The position numbers were made by a program, and so were the translations under genes. This document shows, piece after piece, positions 38,576 through 47,676 of a DNA stretch of 64,000 nucleotides (within the stretch, counting starts at the first letter, position 1; each line of letters begins with the position of its first letter). Under the pieces are notes generated by a model, which did no database searches, was not told where the DNA came from, and saw only the letters and a program-made list of their open reading frames with translations. Source of the stretch: Nitrosomonas sp. HPC101 (GTDB taxonomy: Bacteria > Pseudomonadota > Gammaproteobacteria > Burkholderiales > Nitrosomonadaceae). The stretch spans positions 79,580 to 143,579 of the forward strand of contig NZ_QRCC01000009.1 of assembly GCF_009833125.1 (NCBI RefSeq), given 5' to 3'.

Positions 38576-39900
38576 GAAAAATCAGGAGCAGTCTGCTTCT
38601 GCTCTGCACCCACCACCACCGTCACCATCCCCGCGGGATTAATGCGTCGCTGGAATGCATCTTTAATCTGCGCTACCGTTACCTTTTCTACGGCCTTTAC
38701 ATAATCTTCCAGATAAGTCAGCGGCAAATCATAAAATCCAATCACCCCCAGATAACCAAGTATTTTCCGGTTACTGTCAATGCGTAAAGGAAAACCGCCC
38801 ACAATGTTCTGCTGAGCAGCCTGTAATTCTGCTGCAGTCGGCCCATGTTCAACAAAATCCTCGAGCGTTTTCCGTGTCAATTGCAACGCCTGTTCCGCCT
38901 GTTCTTTTTTCGTCTGCAAACCAATTTCAAAAGGTCCTTTTTCCTGGTATGGCATAAAAACACTATAAACACTGTATGCCAACCCGCGTGTTTCACGAAT
39001 TTCCTTCATCAAACGAGATACAAAGCCGCCCCCACCCAGAATGTAATTGCCAACCAATAAAGGAAAATAATCGGCATCCTTGCGGCTCAACCCCGGATAA
39101 GCTAACAAAATATGGCTTTGCGTAGCTGGGTGAGCAATTTTTTGGGTAACGGGTTCCGGTTTCTCAACCGCTGGCAAACTACTGTCTGTTTTTCCACTTG
39201 GCAAGTTCTCAGTCAGCATCTCTGCAATATGATTGGCTTCATCACGCTTGATATCACCAATAATAGCAATCACCGCATTACCGGCTGTGTAGTGCGCGCG
39301 ATAAAAATCAACCAGATCCTGGCGCTTCAGTACCGCAAGCGTATCCGGCTCTCCAGAACCACGCAAACCGTAAGGATGCTTGCCATATAGCAGTTTCATC
39401 AAAACCCGGTCAGCAATGACTTCCGGTTTGGTATCCGCCTCCTTGAGCGCAGAGATCATGCGCGCACGCTCCCGTTCCAGTATTTGTTCAGGAAACTCAG
39501 GGCGCTGAACGATTTGCGCGAGTACATCCAGCGCACGTGACCGCTCCTTTTGATGGCTCAGCGTGCGCAGCGACAAACCTGCCCGATCCAGATCAAATGT
39601 TCCACCCAGCTCAGCGCCAGTATCCGCCAATGTTTCGGCAATCCGATCTTCAGATAACCCACCCGCGCCCATACCCATTAATCGCTGCACCAGATTGGCA
39701 CGACCGGAAGTTTCCGCTGTATCGGTACTGCTACCTGCCGGAAATTCAATACTGAGATCAAGAATCGGCAAATCATGATTTTCAACAAAATAGACCTGTA
39801 CCCCGTTTGCCATCTGCCAATGCTGGATCGGTAAAAACGCCAGCGCCCACTGCGCATGCAAACCCGCCCAAAGCACGATCAAAAACTGTAGAAATCGCAT
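38566..39900 (-). CDS. M16-family peptidase homologue lacking the zinc motif
   Basis: 444 residues with a signal peptide (about 21 residues) and two M16 halves: VYFVENHDLPILDLSIEFPAGS, later YGLRGSGEPDTLAVLKRQDLVDFYRAHYTAGNAVIAIIGDI, and GGGFVSRLMKEIRETRGLAYSVYS. At the place of the HxxEH zinc site the sequence reads GRANLVQRLMGMG, so it cannot be catalytic alone. M16 enzymes often work as a catalytic/non-catalytic pair encoded side by side. The catalytic partner expected upstream is absent; an integron remnant begins there instead. Confidence 0.92.
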
Positions 39901-39942
39901 ATATCCTTTCCCGGTAAATTGAGGGAAGCGCTGATTGATTCA

Positions 39943-40030
39943 GTCATCACGAGGAACACAGTGACGTAGTGATCCAGAAGAGATTGATTCTAAAAAACAT
40001 CCGGATTACTTCATTCGCCCGCGATGACGT
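39943..40030. repeat. Imperfect palindromic intergenic repeat
   Basis: The left arm (GTCATCACGAGGAACA...GTAGTGATCC) and right arm (GGATTACTT...CGCGATGACG) are inverted relatives. It resembles the dispersed palindromes with a GTCAT-CGCGAGG core found between genes in many proteobacteria. It lies between the M16 gene and the integrase remnant. Confidence 0.5.
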
Positions 40031-40134
40031 ATATCAATTTAACCAGCGTTTCCTTAGCGTTAAATGCATGAAACATTGTATGCCAATGCCAGCAAAAGTT
40101 CTCAGCCACAAACGTACAAAAACTGCATCACCCT

Positions 40135-40341
40135 TTATGGCGTACGACTGCAACAGCATGTATCTGAAAGTGAAGAAAGCATCTGGACAGCAAAGAAACT
40201 GCTGAACAGAATAAAGCGCTGTACCCGCTGGACATACTGTATCTCCATCCTTATGCTGTAGTGCTTTAAACGCAGTCGCTCACGAAGCTGATCAAGCAAC
40301 TTGGGCACAATCGGTGCAAATGATAGTGGTGTTTCATGCAA
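40135..40341 (-). pseudogene. intI: Integron integrase (IntI) N-terminal remnant
   Basis: The segment KLLDQLRERLRLKHYSIRMEIQYV-QRVQRFILF reproduces the conserved N-terminal SAM-like region of integron tyrosine recombinases (LLDQ-R-R-R-HYS-RTE-AYV-WV-RFI-FH). Similarity stops after about 45 residues and the frame ends. The catalytic domain with its Arg/His/Tyr residues is absent, and I could not recognise it in the following bases up to the M16 gene. Only a TTG is available as start. It is divergent from the cassettes, as in normal integrons. Confidence 0.75.
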
Positions 40342-40546
40342 GATACTTATTTAATTCAGCTATTTAAAGAAAAACGTTTGCTATACACCTTTTTACAAAA
40401 AAGTATACACCGCGAGTGGTTCATCGTTTGTGCGCCGAGCGGTAGGATGCTCACTATTCCTTCAAGCCACGTCGAAGGAAGAGCGGTGTAAGGATACAGT
40501 ATGGCGCCTAACTCAACATTAGCTTCCACCCATCAGGAATCCAGCT
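40342..40546 (+). other. Presumed attI/cassette-promoter region
   Basis: The spacer between the integrase remnant and the first cassette gene, where attI and the cassette promoter would lie. It is AT-rich near 40350-40420 with TATACA boxes. GCCTAACTCAACATTAGCTT occurs at 40507-40526, resembling a decayed core site (an ATTAGC where GTTRRRY is expected). No exact attI can be assigned. Confidence 0.4.
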
Positions 40547-40954
40547 ATGAAAATTACTGTTGAAACCATCGTCAAAGCTCCTGTCGCCGAAGTATGGCGA
40601 GCCTACACAACTCCAGAGGACATTAAACAATGGAATACCGCGTCGGATGACTGGCACACCACCCAGTCCACCATCGATTTGCGCGAGGGTGGGCAGTTCT
40701 CGTCACGCATGGAAGCCAAAGACGGTAGTTTCGGTTTCGACTTCACCGGAACGTACACCAGGATCGTACCCAATGAATTGATTGAGTATTCATTCGGGGA
40801 TCGCACCAGTGTCGTTGAGTTCGCACCGGGCGCAAGCGGTGTCACGGTGCGTATAGCGTTCGATGCTGAAAGTGAAAATCCCGTGGAACAACAACGTCAG
40901 GGATGGCAAGCCATCCTGGACAACTTTGCGAAGCACGTTGAGTCACTTCAGTAA
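40547..40954 (+). CDS. SRPBCC/AHSA1-family protein (cassette)
   Basis: 135 residues with the activator-of-Hsp90-like START fold: MKITVETIVKAPVAEVWRAYTTPEDIKQWN, then FSSRMEAKDGSFGFDFTGTYTRI, and EQQRQGWQAILDNFAKHVES. Such proteins bind small hydrophobic ligands; the ligand here is unknown. It is the first cassette after the presumed attI. Confidence 0.88.
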   Translation: MKITVETIVKAPVAEVWRAYTTPEDIKQWNTASDDWHTTQSTIDLREGGQFSSRMEAKDGSFGFDFTGTYTRIVPNELIEYSFGDRTSVVEFAPGASGVTVRIAFDAESENPVEQQRQGWQAILDNFAKHVESLQ

Positions 40955-40973
40955 ACTTGTTGCCTGTGGTAGT

Positions 40974-41075
40974 AGCTAACAGATCGCTGCAGCCGACCGC
41001 CAGACCGCTAGGCGGTTTGGTTCCCTCCGCACAGGCTTCGCCTGCTCCGGCGGCGGCTGATCTTCGGCGTTAGAG
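40974..41075 (+). other. attC site 1
   Basis: Starts near GCTAAC and ends at GTTAGAG, about 100 bases with internal complementary arms (CCGCCAGACCGCTAGGCGGT, GCAGGCTTCGCCTGC). Placed between two unrelated plus-strand genes, it fits an integron recombination site with a slightly off-consensus final base. Confidence 0.75.
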
Positions 41076-41084
41076 GACATATTC

Positions 41085-41519
41085 ATGCATGGCTCATGTC
41101 TTTGCGGCGTAGTCACCTTCGAGGTTTCAGGCACTGTGCCAAAGCTTTATCAGTGCCATTGTTCGCTTTGTCGCAAACAGAGCGGCTCTACTTCCAACAC
41201 TGCTACCATTGTTCAGACTGAAAATTTTCGCTGGCTATCTGGCGAATCCCTCATTTCGTCTTATCGCAAACCCACTGGCTTTCGTTCTGATTTTTGCTCT
41301 GTTTGTGGCTCTACTTTACCTAACCCTCTGCGCAACACACCGTACTATTGGGTTCCTGCTGGCGCCTTCGATGATCAGGCGTCGCTTGAGGTAACTGTTC
41401 ATTTGCACCTTGCCTCCAAGGCTCCGTGGGACATCAGCCCCCATTCAGGCGTGTACCATGAAACCATGCCTGAATTGTCTGCCATCATTCAAGCGCTTTA
41501 TCCCAATGCTACCCTCTAA
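41085..41519 (+). CDS. GFA-family (glutathione-dependent formaldehyde-activating-like) protein (cassette)
   Basis: 144 residues with the zinc motifs of the GFA/CENP-V family: MHGSCLCGVVTFEV, YQCHCSLCRKQSGS, and FCSVCGSTLPNP. The family is named for a glutathione-S-hydroxymethyl transferase, but most members have unknown substrates. It lies in its own cassette. Confidence 0.92.
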   Translation: MHGSCLCGVVTFEVSGTVPKLYQCHCSLCRKQSGSTSNTATIVQTENFRWLSGESLISSYRKPTGFRSDFCSVCGSTLPNPLRNTPYYWVPAGAFDDQASLEVTVHLHLASKAPWDISPHSGVYHETMPELSAIIQALYPNATL

Positions 41520-41600
41520 CATTAGGGTCAAGGCAGCTGAGGTTTCAAAGCGCGAGGAGTGGCACCTTGTCGCCTAACAATTCATTCAAGCGCCAGGGCC
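41514..41600 (+). other. attC-like sequence, disrupted
   Basis: Contains two left-core-like sequences, CTCTAAC (41514) and GCCTAAC (41572), the latter followed by AATTCATTCAAGCG, a usual attC beginning. A matching GTTRRRY end is not found, so this junction looks like fused or truncated attC sites. Confidence 0.55.
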
Positions 41601-41608
41601 AAGAACGC

Positions 41609-41959
41609 ATGCTGCAATACGCCATCAAAATCTTTATCACGGCTGTCGTTGTTGTGGCCATTTCGGAGCTTGGTAAACGCAGTTCCTTTTGGGGCGCTGT
41701 GTTGGCCTCTTTGCCGCTCACGTCGCTGCTCGCGTTCATTTGGCTCTACTGTGCCACGGGCGACATCGAGGCTATCGCATCGCTTTCGCTCGGTATTTTC
41801 TGGCTGGTCCTCGCGTCATTGCCGCTGTTCCTCATTTTGCCGGCATTGCTCAAAAACGGCGTGGGGTTTTGGCCGGCATTCGCTGTGTCTTGCGCTGTAA
41901 CAGTCGGGTTATACTTTGGTCTGATCTGGGTACTTGGGTGGTTTGGCGTTAAGTTGTAA
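41609..41959 (+). CDS. DUF3147 family membrane protein (cassette)
   Basis: 116 residues from the ATG at 41609. Four predicted membrane helices with the family sequence ISELGKRSSFWGAVLASLPLTS and FIWLYCATGDIEAIASLS. Function is unknown. The gene's final codons run into the following attC, as is common in cassettes. An upstream in-frame start at 41567 would lie in attC sequence. Confidence 0.85.
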   Translation: MLQYAIKIFITAVVVVAISELGKRSSFWGAVLASLPLTSLLAFIWLYCATGDIEAIASLSLGIFWLVLASLPLFLILPALLKNGVGFWPAFAVSCAVTVGLYFGLIWVLGWFGVKL

Positions 41960-42024
41960 CCTTGGTACCTCACATCCCGGTCAAACGGATCGCATTCCGC
42001 GGCCGCTTACCTCGAACGTTAGCG
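41953..42024 (+). other. attC site 3
   Basis: About 72 bases from GTTGTAACC to CGAACGTTAGCG, with the typical right-hand GCTTACCTCGAACGTTAG. Core bases deviate slightly from GTTRRRY. Confidence 0.7.
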
Positions 42025-42098
42025 AACAGAGAGATGAATGTGCCTTTTGACCTTGAAGGTCAGTAAGGTTTATGATCCAAACACATCCCGGAGGTAAC

Positions 42099-42857
42099 AT
42101 GAATACTTCATTTGTCGGCAGGGTCGCAATTGTCACAGGCGGAGGCTCTGGTCTTGGAGAGGCCATCGGAAAGGCGATGGCAACGAAAGGCTGCAAAGTG
42201 GTGTTATCTGATATCAATCTCGCTGCCGCTCAGCGCGTCGCGGGCGAGATTGTGGATGCCGGTGGTCTGGCAAGCGCCATCCAGCAGGACACCGCCAAAC
42301 CCGAGGATTCTGAAAAGATTGTCAGGTACGCTGTGGATACCTATGGTGCTTTGCACTACGCCGTCAACAACGCGGGCATCGGCGGCGCACTGGCTCCAGC
42401 GGGAGAGACAGATCTTGCCGACTGGCAGCACGTCATCGACATCAACCTGAACGGCGTCATGTACGGGATGCGCTACCAGATCCCCGCTATGCTCGAAACG
42501 GGGCCTGAGAAATGCGCAATCGTCAACATGGCCTCCATCCACGGTACGGTTGCAGCCATCGGTAACGGTGCCTATACCGCGGCCAAGCACGGGGTTGTCG
42601 GGCTAACGAAGAACGCAGCAGCGGAGTACGGTCCGAAGGGTTTGCGAGTCAACTGTGTCGGACCGGCGTATATCGACACCCCGTTGTTGGCCAATCTTCC
42701 GGACGCCGTACGCGCAGGGCTTGTTGCTCGACATCCTCTTGGACGGCTCGGCCGCGCGGAAGAAGTCGCCCCGCTTGTGTGCTTCCTGCTTTCGGAAGAC
42801 GCCTCGTTTATCACGGGCAGCTATTACCTGATCGACGGGGGCTACACGGCAGTCTAA
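42099..42857 (+). CDS. SDR-family oxidoreductase (cassette)
   Basis: 252 residues from the ATG with GGAGGT upstream. A Rossmann [16 protein letters not shown] glycine motif, NNAGIGG, catalytic Ser in [17 protein letters not shown] (YxxxK), and a late IDTPLLA and [12 protein letters not shown] are all standard classical SDR features. The substrate is unknown. No clear attC separates it from the next gene, 94 bases on, so the two may share one cassette. Confidence 0.95.
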   Translation: MNTSFVGRVAIVTGGGSGLGEAIGKAMATKGCKVVLSDINLAAAQRVAGEIVDAGGLASAIQQDTAKPEDSEKIVRYAVDTYGALHYAVNNAGIGGALAPAGETDLADWQHVIDINLNGVMYGMRYQIPAMLETGPEKCAIVNMASIHGTVAAIGNGAYTAAKHGVVGLTKNAAAEYGPKGLRVNCVGPAYIDTPLLANLPDAVRAGLVARHPLGRLGRAEEVAPLVCFLLSEDASFITGSYYLIDGGYTAV

Positions 42858-42951
42858 AAGCCGCAGGCGCAGAATCTCATCGAAGATCCATCGCGCTCGG
42901 GATGGGTATCGGCAGTGAACAGGTTGCCGTCTAAGGCTTCAGGAGGACTTT

Positions 42952-43962
42952 ATGAATACTTCGACCACATTTATTGGCACGTGCCGCCGGCAACTCAATC
43001 GGTTAACTGTTTTATGTGCTGCCGTGCTTATCCTGAGTACTGGCTTCATCTGCACAGCCAGTGCTGCCGAGGAGCAAAATCTGTTTCGCGCGCCCGTCTA
43101 TGTGACGCTGCAAGCTAGCGGAGCTGTCGAAAATATGCAGACAGAAAAGACCTCGAGTGTTCCCAATGCTCACTATGTTGCCGCGAGTTCTGACGGCAAA
43201 TTCTTGCTGGTAAGCAGTGCAGGCACATCCAATGCGTATCTGCTGGACGCACATCATGGCAAGACGCTGGCAAACTTCAACATCGGGCCGGTAGCACAAG
43301 GTGTGACGATCAGCCCAGACGGCCACTGGGGACTTGCTGTCAGCGCTGGCAATGGCACGGTTACCGTGATCGACATCCGTACGCAGCAAAAAATCAAGAC
43401 AATCACTGTCGGCGAGACCCCACACAACGCGCGCTTCACACCGAACAGTAAGCGTGCCTACGTAACCCTGCAAGGGGCCGGTAGTGTAGCAGTGCTGGAC
43501 ATGGAAGCACTGGAGAAAATTGACGAATTTCCCGTCCCAGGCATCCAGCACCCACATAACCTCGACCTCGCCGCCAATGGGAAAATTCTATGGATACGAG
43601 ATTTTCTTGGACAGGTGGCTGCGGTTGATCTCACGTCACACAAAGTACTCGCGATTATTCCGGTGGGCCAGGGCCACGCCGGCATCGACGTAATTCCCGG
43701 CGGTCAATATGTCTTTACAGGCGGCACTGCGGATCATGTCGTAGATGTGATCGATCTGAATACATTCACAGTCATCCAGCGTATTGATGTTGGGCAAGGG
43801 CCGCATGGTGTACGGGCAAGCCATAACGGACGCTGGGTCTATGTCGGCGTCACGGGCACCAATAAAGTGGTGGTGATTGATACCCAAACACTGAAAGTTG
43901 TCGCCCAAATCCCCACACACGGTAAGTTGCCGTTCTGGCTTGCAGTGGCGGGCAATCCTTGA
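42952..43962 (+). CDS. YVTN beta-propeller exported protein (cassette)
   Basis: 336 residues. The N-terminus has a signal peptide (about 38 residues, ending ASAAE). After it come repeating blades of about 42 residues (GVTISPDGHWGLAVSAGNGTVTVIDI, NARFTPNSKRAYVTLQGAGSVAVLDM, GVRASHNGRWVYVGVTGTNKVVVID), typical of YVTN/NHL-like propellers. Its role is probably binding or structural. A GGAGGA precedes the ATG. It ends just before a good attC. Confidence 0.9.
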   Translation: MNTSTTFIGTCRRQLNRLTVLCAAVLILSTGFICTASAAEEQNLFRAPVYVTLQASGAVENMQTEKTSSVPNAHYVAASSDGKFLLVSSAGTSNAYLLDAHHGKTLANFNIGPVAQGVTISPDGHWGLAVSAGNGTVTVIDIRTQQKIKTITVGETPHNARFTPNSKRAYVTLQGAGSVAVLDMEALEKIDEFPVPGIQHPHNLDLAANGKILWIRDFLGQVAAVDLTSHKVLAIIPVGQGHAGIDVIPGGQYVFTGGTADHVVDVIDLNTFTVIQRIDVGQGPHGVRASHNGRWVYVGVTGTNKVVVIDTQTLKVVAQIPTHGKLPFWLAVAGNP

Positions 43963-43989
43963 GCGACTTTCATTGATTTTGTCGATTCG

Positions 43990-44047
43990 GCCTAACAAAT
44001 CAATGCAGCGGACGCAGTCCATGTGCCGCTGATTTTAGGCGTTAGAC
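43990..44047 (+). other. attC site 4 (canonical)
   Basis: 58 bases bounded by GCCTAAC (RYYYAAC) and GTTAGAC (GTTRRRY), with internal arms GCAGCGG and CCGCTG. This is the clearest attC of the array. Confidence 0.9.
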
Positions 44048-44074
44048 AGCATGCAACTACATCGGAGGTAGCCC

Positions 44075-45405
44075 ATGAAGCGCATTAAACTGGCATTTTT
44101 GGCAATACTGCTGCTGCTTACCGCGCTCTGGCTGGCGGCCGATACGCTGACGCCGACTCCGTTCAACTACTTTTCGTTCCGCACAGTATTTATGCAATAC
44201 AGCGGGGTGATTGGCATCGGTTTAATGAGCGTAGCCATGCTGCTGGCGCTGCGCCCGAAGCGGCTGGAGCCGCATCTGGACGGCCTGGATAAAATGTACC
44301 GCCTGCACAAGTGGCTGGGCATTGGTGCGCTGATCGTTTCCACCATTCACTGGTGGTGGGGAAAAGGCACCAAATGGATGGTGGGTTGGGGATGGTTGGT
44401 CAAGCCGACGGGCGCCGGCGCCGGAAAACCTCTCGGCGACATCGAGATTTGGCTACGTAGTCAGCGCGGATTTGCCGAATCCGTCGGCGAATGGGCGTTC
44501 TACGCCGCTGCCGTGCTGATCGTGCTGGCCCTGGTTAAACACTTCCCCTACCACTTGTTCATCAAGACCCACAAATGGCTGGCGGTCGCCTACCTGGCGC
44601 TGGTCTATCATTCTGCCGCGCTCACCAAGGTGGAATACTGGACACAGCCGGTTGGCTGGGTGTTGGCAGCCTTGCTGGTGGCGGTAGCGTGGCCGCCTTT
44701 CTAACTCTGACCGACCGGATTGGCGCCGGCCGCAAGGTGCAGGGCACCATCGCGTCCCTGAATGACTATCCCGCGCTGCGCATCCTTGAAACCGACGTCG
44801 TGCTGGAGGACGGCTGGCGCGGTCATGCTGCGGGGCAGTTCGCCTTCGTCACCTCAGACAAGAACGAAGGCGCACATCCTTACACCATCGCCTCGGCCTG
44901 GAATCCGGCTGACCGTCGACTCGTCTTCATCACCAAGGCGCTAGGCGATCACACCAGCCGTTTGCGGGAACATTTCAAGATTGGCATGCCAGTAACGGTG
45001 GAAGGCCCTTACGGCTGTTTCGACTTCGAAGATGCGCAGCCGCATCAGATCTGGATTGGTGCGGGCATCGGCATCACGCCCTTTATCGCCCGCCTCAAGT
45101 ACCGGGCCGCAATACCGGACGCGAAAACGATTGATCTCTTTCATCCGACAGCCACGTTCGACCAGAATGCCATTGCCCGCCTCACCGAAGCTGCTGCTGC
45201 GGCCGGCGTATGCCTGCATCTGCTGGTCGATGACAAGGATGGACGCTTGAATGGCGAACGCATTCGTGCCGCCGTGCCGGAATGGCAATCAGCCAGCATC
45301 TGGTTCTGTGGCCCGACGGGGTTCGGTCAATCGCTGCGCAAGGATTTTCTCGCCCATGGTCTGCTACCGGATCGATTCCATCAAGAACTGTTTCAGATGC
45401 GTTGA
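44075..45405 (+). pseudogene. Ferric-reductase-like membrane oxidoreductase, frameshifted (cassette)
   Basis: The first frame (to 44704) encodes about 209 residues of a haem-binding ferric-reductase-like membrane domain (HKWLGIGALIVSTIHWWW, HLFIKTHKWLAVAYLALVYHS). It stops, but a second frame continues from the same place (SVAAFLTLTDRIGAGRKVQGT) through FAD (HPYTIASAW) and NAD(P)-binding (IGAGIGITPFIARL) parts to a natural C-terminus (WFCGPTGFGQSLRKDFL). Together they equal one full-length protein. The break near 44685-44700 is a -1 shift, consistent with one lost base, or with sequencing error or programmed shifting. Confidence 0.85.
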
Positions 45406-45409
45406 TGGC

Positions 45410-45484
45410 AGCCCAAACGCAGCTTCACCACTCGTTGCAAAGGACGCACCGCAAGCGGTGCACCTCTGAAATCAAACGTTAGAC
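45410..45484 (+). other. attC site 5
   Basis: About 75 bases ending in GTTAGAC, with an internal CCGCAAGCGG palindrome. The left core (GCCCAAAC) deviates from RYYYAAC by an extra base. Confidence 0.75.
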
Positions 45485-45511
45485 CACTTAACTTTTAGCC
45501 AGGAGCTCCAA

Positions 45512-45976
45512 TTGAAAAAATCAGTAGCCATTATTGCCTATTCACTGCTAGCAACCGCTGCGTTTGCAGGTGATCAAGACGATCGCCAAACTCTCAATCT
45601 TTCCGAAGCTCAACGCGGTCATGTGCTTAAGGAAATGCGGGCTTTGTTATCCGGCACGCAAAATATCCTGGCTGCTCTTTCCAAAGATGACATGGCAGCG
45701 GTTGCTCGACACGCCCGACCACTTGGCACGAACATGGCGCATAAAGCTGAGGATCACGATCATCTCAAGGACGTGTTGCCTAAAGAATTTATGAGGCTGG
45801 GCATGTCCTTGCATCAGGATTTTGATCAAATCGCTTCGGACGCGGAATCAAAAAAAGACCCTAAACTCACACTACGTCAATTGAGTGACTCTATGAGCAA
45901 ATGCACTGCGTGTCATGAGTCTTATCAAATTCGTAAGGTGACAAAATCGCTTGACTCCGGTCACAGGAAGCACTAG
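45512..45976 (+). CDS. Cytochrome c'-like haem protein (cassette)
   Basis: 154 residues from a TTG start, chosen for AGGAG just upstream and the signal peptide that follows (KKSVAIIAYSLLATAAFAG). One haem-binding CTACHESYQ near the C-terminus sits on a predicted helical bundle, as in cytochrome c'. The C-terminal haem site favours the c' fold over ordinary class I cytochromes. Location is periplasmic. Its physiological role is not evident from the neighbours. Confidence 0.85.
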   Translation: MKKSVAIIAYSLLATAAFAGDQDDRQTLNLSEAQRGHVLKEMRALLSGTQNILAALSKDDMAAVARHARPLGTNMAHKAEDHDHLKDVLPKEFMRLGMSLHQDFDQIASDAESKKDPKLTLRQLSDSMSKCTACHESYQIRKVTKSLDSGHRKH

Positions 45977-46046
45977 GTCTAACATGCTGCTCAAGCCGAC
46001 CCGCTTCCACTACGCTTCAGCAAATCGGCTTAGCTCTACGTTATGC
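45977..46046 (+). other. attC site 6
   Basis: 70 bases bounded by GTCTAAC and GTTATGC, with complementary arms AAGCCGA and TCGGCTT. Confidence 0.85.
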
Positions 46047-46068
46047 CTTCAACCAAAAGGAATGCACC

Positions 46069-46413
46069 ATGCCCGAGCAACAAAAGCAATTCAGCGCAGC
46101 CTACTCCGATAGCAACTTCTGGGATAAAGCCAAGAAGTACGCAAAAATGGCAGGGCAAAGTGTCATAGAACCTGCGCTAAAGATGTACTACGCTGCACTG
46201 GATTCCGATACGCCAATCTGGGCCAAAGGCATCATTATTGGTGCGCTCGGCTACTTCGTTTCGCCTGTCGATGCCATTCCAGATATTATTCCTGTTGCTG
46301 GTTATACCGACGACCTTGGAGCACTCGCTGCTGCCCTTGCCACCGTTGCTGCACACATCAAGGATGAGCATGTAGCCAAAGCCAAAGAAACACTGACCCA
46401 ATGGTTTTCGTAA
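46069..46413 (+). CDS. YkvA-family (DUF1232) protein (cassette)
   Basis: 114 residues. The family core is GALGYFVSPVDAIPDIIPVAGYTDDLGALAAAL, preceded by a helical PALKMYYAALDSDTPIWAKGIIIG. DUF1232 proteins are small membrane-associated proteins of unknown function. It has its own cassette, flanked by two attC sites. Confidence 0.9.
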   Translation: MPEQQKQFSAAYSDSNFWDKAKKYAKMAGQSVIEPALKMYYAALDSDTPIWAKGIIIGALGYFVSPVDAIPDIIPVAGYTDDLGALAAALATVAAHIKDEHVAKAKETLTQWFS

Positions 46414-46415
46414 AG

Positions 46416-46518
46416 GTAACCGGGAGCTTTTAACTCCAAGTCGATATTCCCACAGGGGACTTGTACTCCATATGTCCACGCCTATGCTGGGCGCACATAA
46501 TTTATTCAGGCGTTATGT
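46416..46518 (+). other. attC site 7
   Basis: About 100 bases from GGTAACC to GTTATGT, with paired internal arms (GTAACCGGGAGC at the left; CAGGCGTTATG at the right). It is longer than average but bounded by genes in different cassettes. Confidence 0.65.
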
Positions 46519-46568
46519 GTGTACATAAGTTGCACTCAACCTCAACCAATAGCAAATGAGATTAGTGA

Positions 46569-47108
46569 ATGTTTGAAGTTTTAACTTTAGCAGTGGCGCT
46601 TAGTATGGATGCTTTTGCTATATCTATCGGTCTCGGCTCACAGCACTTACAGAAAACGAAATCACTCGCAATCCGGGTTGCAATATACTTTGGCTTGTTT
46701 CAAGCAATAATGCCTTTAATTGGATTTTTAGGAGGTAAAAGTGTCTTGGGGTGGGTTGAAGGCTACGCGCATTGGATTGTTTTCCTTCTTCTTATATTGA
46801 TTGGCAGCAAGATGATTTATGAATCAATTACTGAGGGTGTAGAAGAAAATATTGCCCAGATAAACCATAAAATATTGCTCGTTCTTGCGATAGCAACCAG
46901 TATCGACGCAATGGCTGCTGGATTTACATTAACGCTCATCGAAATAAATCCACTCATTGCTTGCACCATAATGGGAATCACATCTTTCTTCCTTAGTGGG
47001 CTCGGTGTATTCATAGGCGCAAAAAGTGGTGCGTGGTTAGAAAGTAAAGCAGAACTGTTCGGGGGTATAGTACTTATCCTCATAGGGTTCAAAATATTAG
47101 CATTTTGA
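46569..47108 (+). CDS. MntP-family manganese efflux pump (cassette)
   Basis: 179 residues with six predicted helices. The two conserved [13 protein letters not shown] and [12 protein letters not shown] motifs each carry the Asp that defines MntP. The middle [12 protein letters not shown] is family-typical. It exports Mn2+ from the cytoplasm. Only about 50 bases, including an attC-like CATAACAAAGCAATGC, separate it from the next gene. Confidence 0.93.
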   Translation: MFEVLTLAVALSMDAFAISIGLGSQHLQKTKSLAIRVAIYFGLFQAIMPLIGFLGGKSVLGWVEGYAHWIVFLLLILIGSKMIYESITEGVEENIAQINHKILLVLAIATSIDAMAAGFTLTLIEINPLIACTIMGITSFFLSGLGVFIGAKSGAWLESKAELFGGIVLILIGFKILAF

Positions 47109-47158
47109 AATTCAGCCACGAACCCAGATACATAACAAAGCAATGCCATGCGAACATA

Positions 47159-47398
47159 ATGACCAATCAGCATGCTGTTACTCTGCAGATTAAAGTGAAA
47201 CCTCGGTCCAGAGCCTCATCCCTGGTGCAAGCTTCGGATGGTTCGTGGGTAGCTCAATTGAAAGCGCCGCCAGTAGACGGCCAAGCCAATGCAGAACTCA
47301 TCGCTCTTGTGGCGAAGCATTTTCAATGCCGCAAGTCTGCGGTTTTCATCAAGTCCGGAACGTCTGGCCGCACCAAACTGGTAAAAGTCGAGCGATGA
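47159..47398 (+). CDS. DUF167 (YggU) family protein (cassette)
   Basis: 79 residues from the ATG at 47159; an upstream frame to 47105 overlaps mntP. VTLQIKVKPRSRASSLV and LKAPPVDGQANAELIALVAKHF plus SGRTKLVKV are the family hallmarks. Function is unknown. Its stop lies just before ACCTAAC, the left end of an apparently truncated attC. Confidence 0.9.
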   Translation: MTNQHAVTLQIKVKPRSRASSLVQASDGSWVAQLKAPPVDGQANAELIALVAKHFQCRKSAVFIKSGTSGRTKLVKVER

Positions 47399-47428
47399 GA
47401 CCTAACAACGCGTTCCAGGGGGTACCTC

Positions 47429-47611
47429 ATGCCAGCGCACAGTGCTTCCCATGAAGTCTGCTCGCTCCTTTCGAGCGCGGATTACCTCAGGAATAATCCA
47501 CCAATCCCAAGCGTTGAAGATTTCCTTGACCAGGTCATACAGCTTCCTTCAGAAAGGGAACACGGCGGAACTGATTCAGTTGTAAAGAAAAAAGGTGAAC
47601 TGCCTGCCTAA
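47429..47611 (+). CDS. Small hypothetical protein (cassette)
   Basis: 60 residues, MPAHSASHEVCSLLSSADYL... ending KKKGELPA. The stop lies inside the next attC, as in many cassette genes. No family is recognised. It could instead be non-coding cassette DNA. Confidence 0.45.
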   Translation: MPAHSASHEVCSLLSSADYLRNNPPIPSVEDFLDQVIQLPSEREHGGTDSVVKKKGELPA

Positions 47612-47661
47612 CGAGCAGTTAGAGCCGATCGTTTACGTTCCGGCTCAACTCCATGTTGGGC
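47606..47661 (+). other. attC site 8 (canonical)
   Basis: 56 bases bounded by GCCTAAC and GTTGGGC (a full GTTRRRY match), with arms AGAGCCG and CGGCTC. Confidence 0.88.
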
Positions 47662-47676
47662 ATCCAGGAGACTGAT

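Noticed and set aside
40037..40065. ATTTAAC...GTTAAAT, matching both attC core consensus sequences
   Set aside because: Only 29 bases and on the wrong side of the integrase remnant, too short for an attC; probably a chance hairpin.
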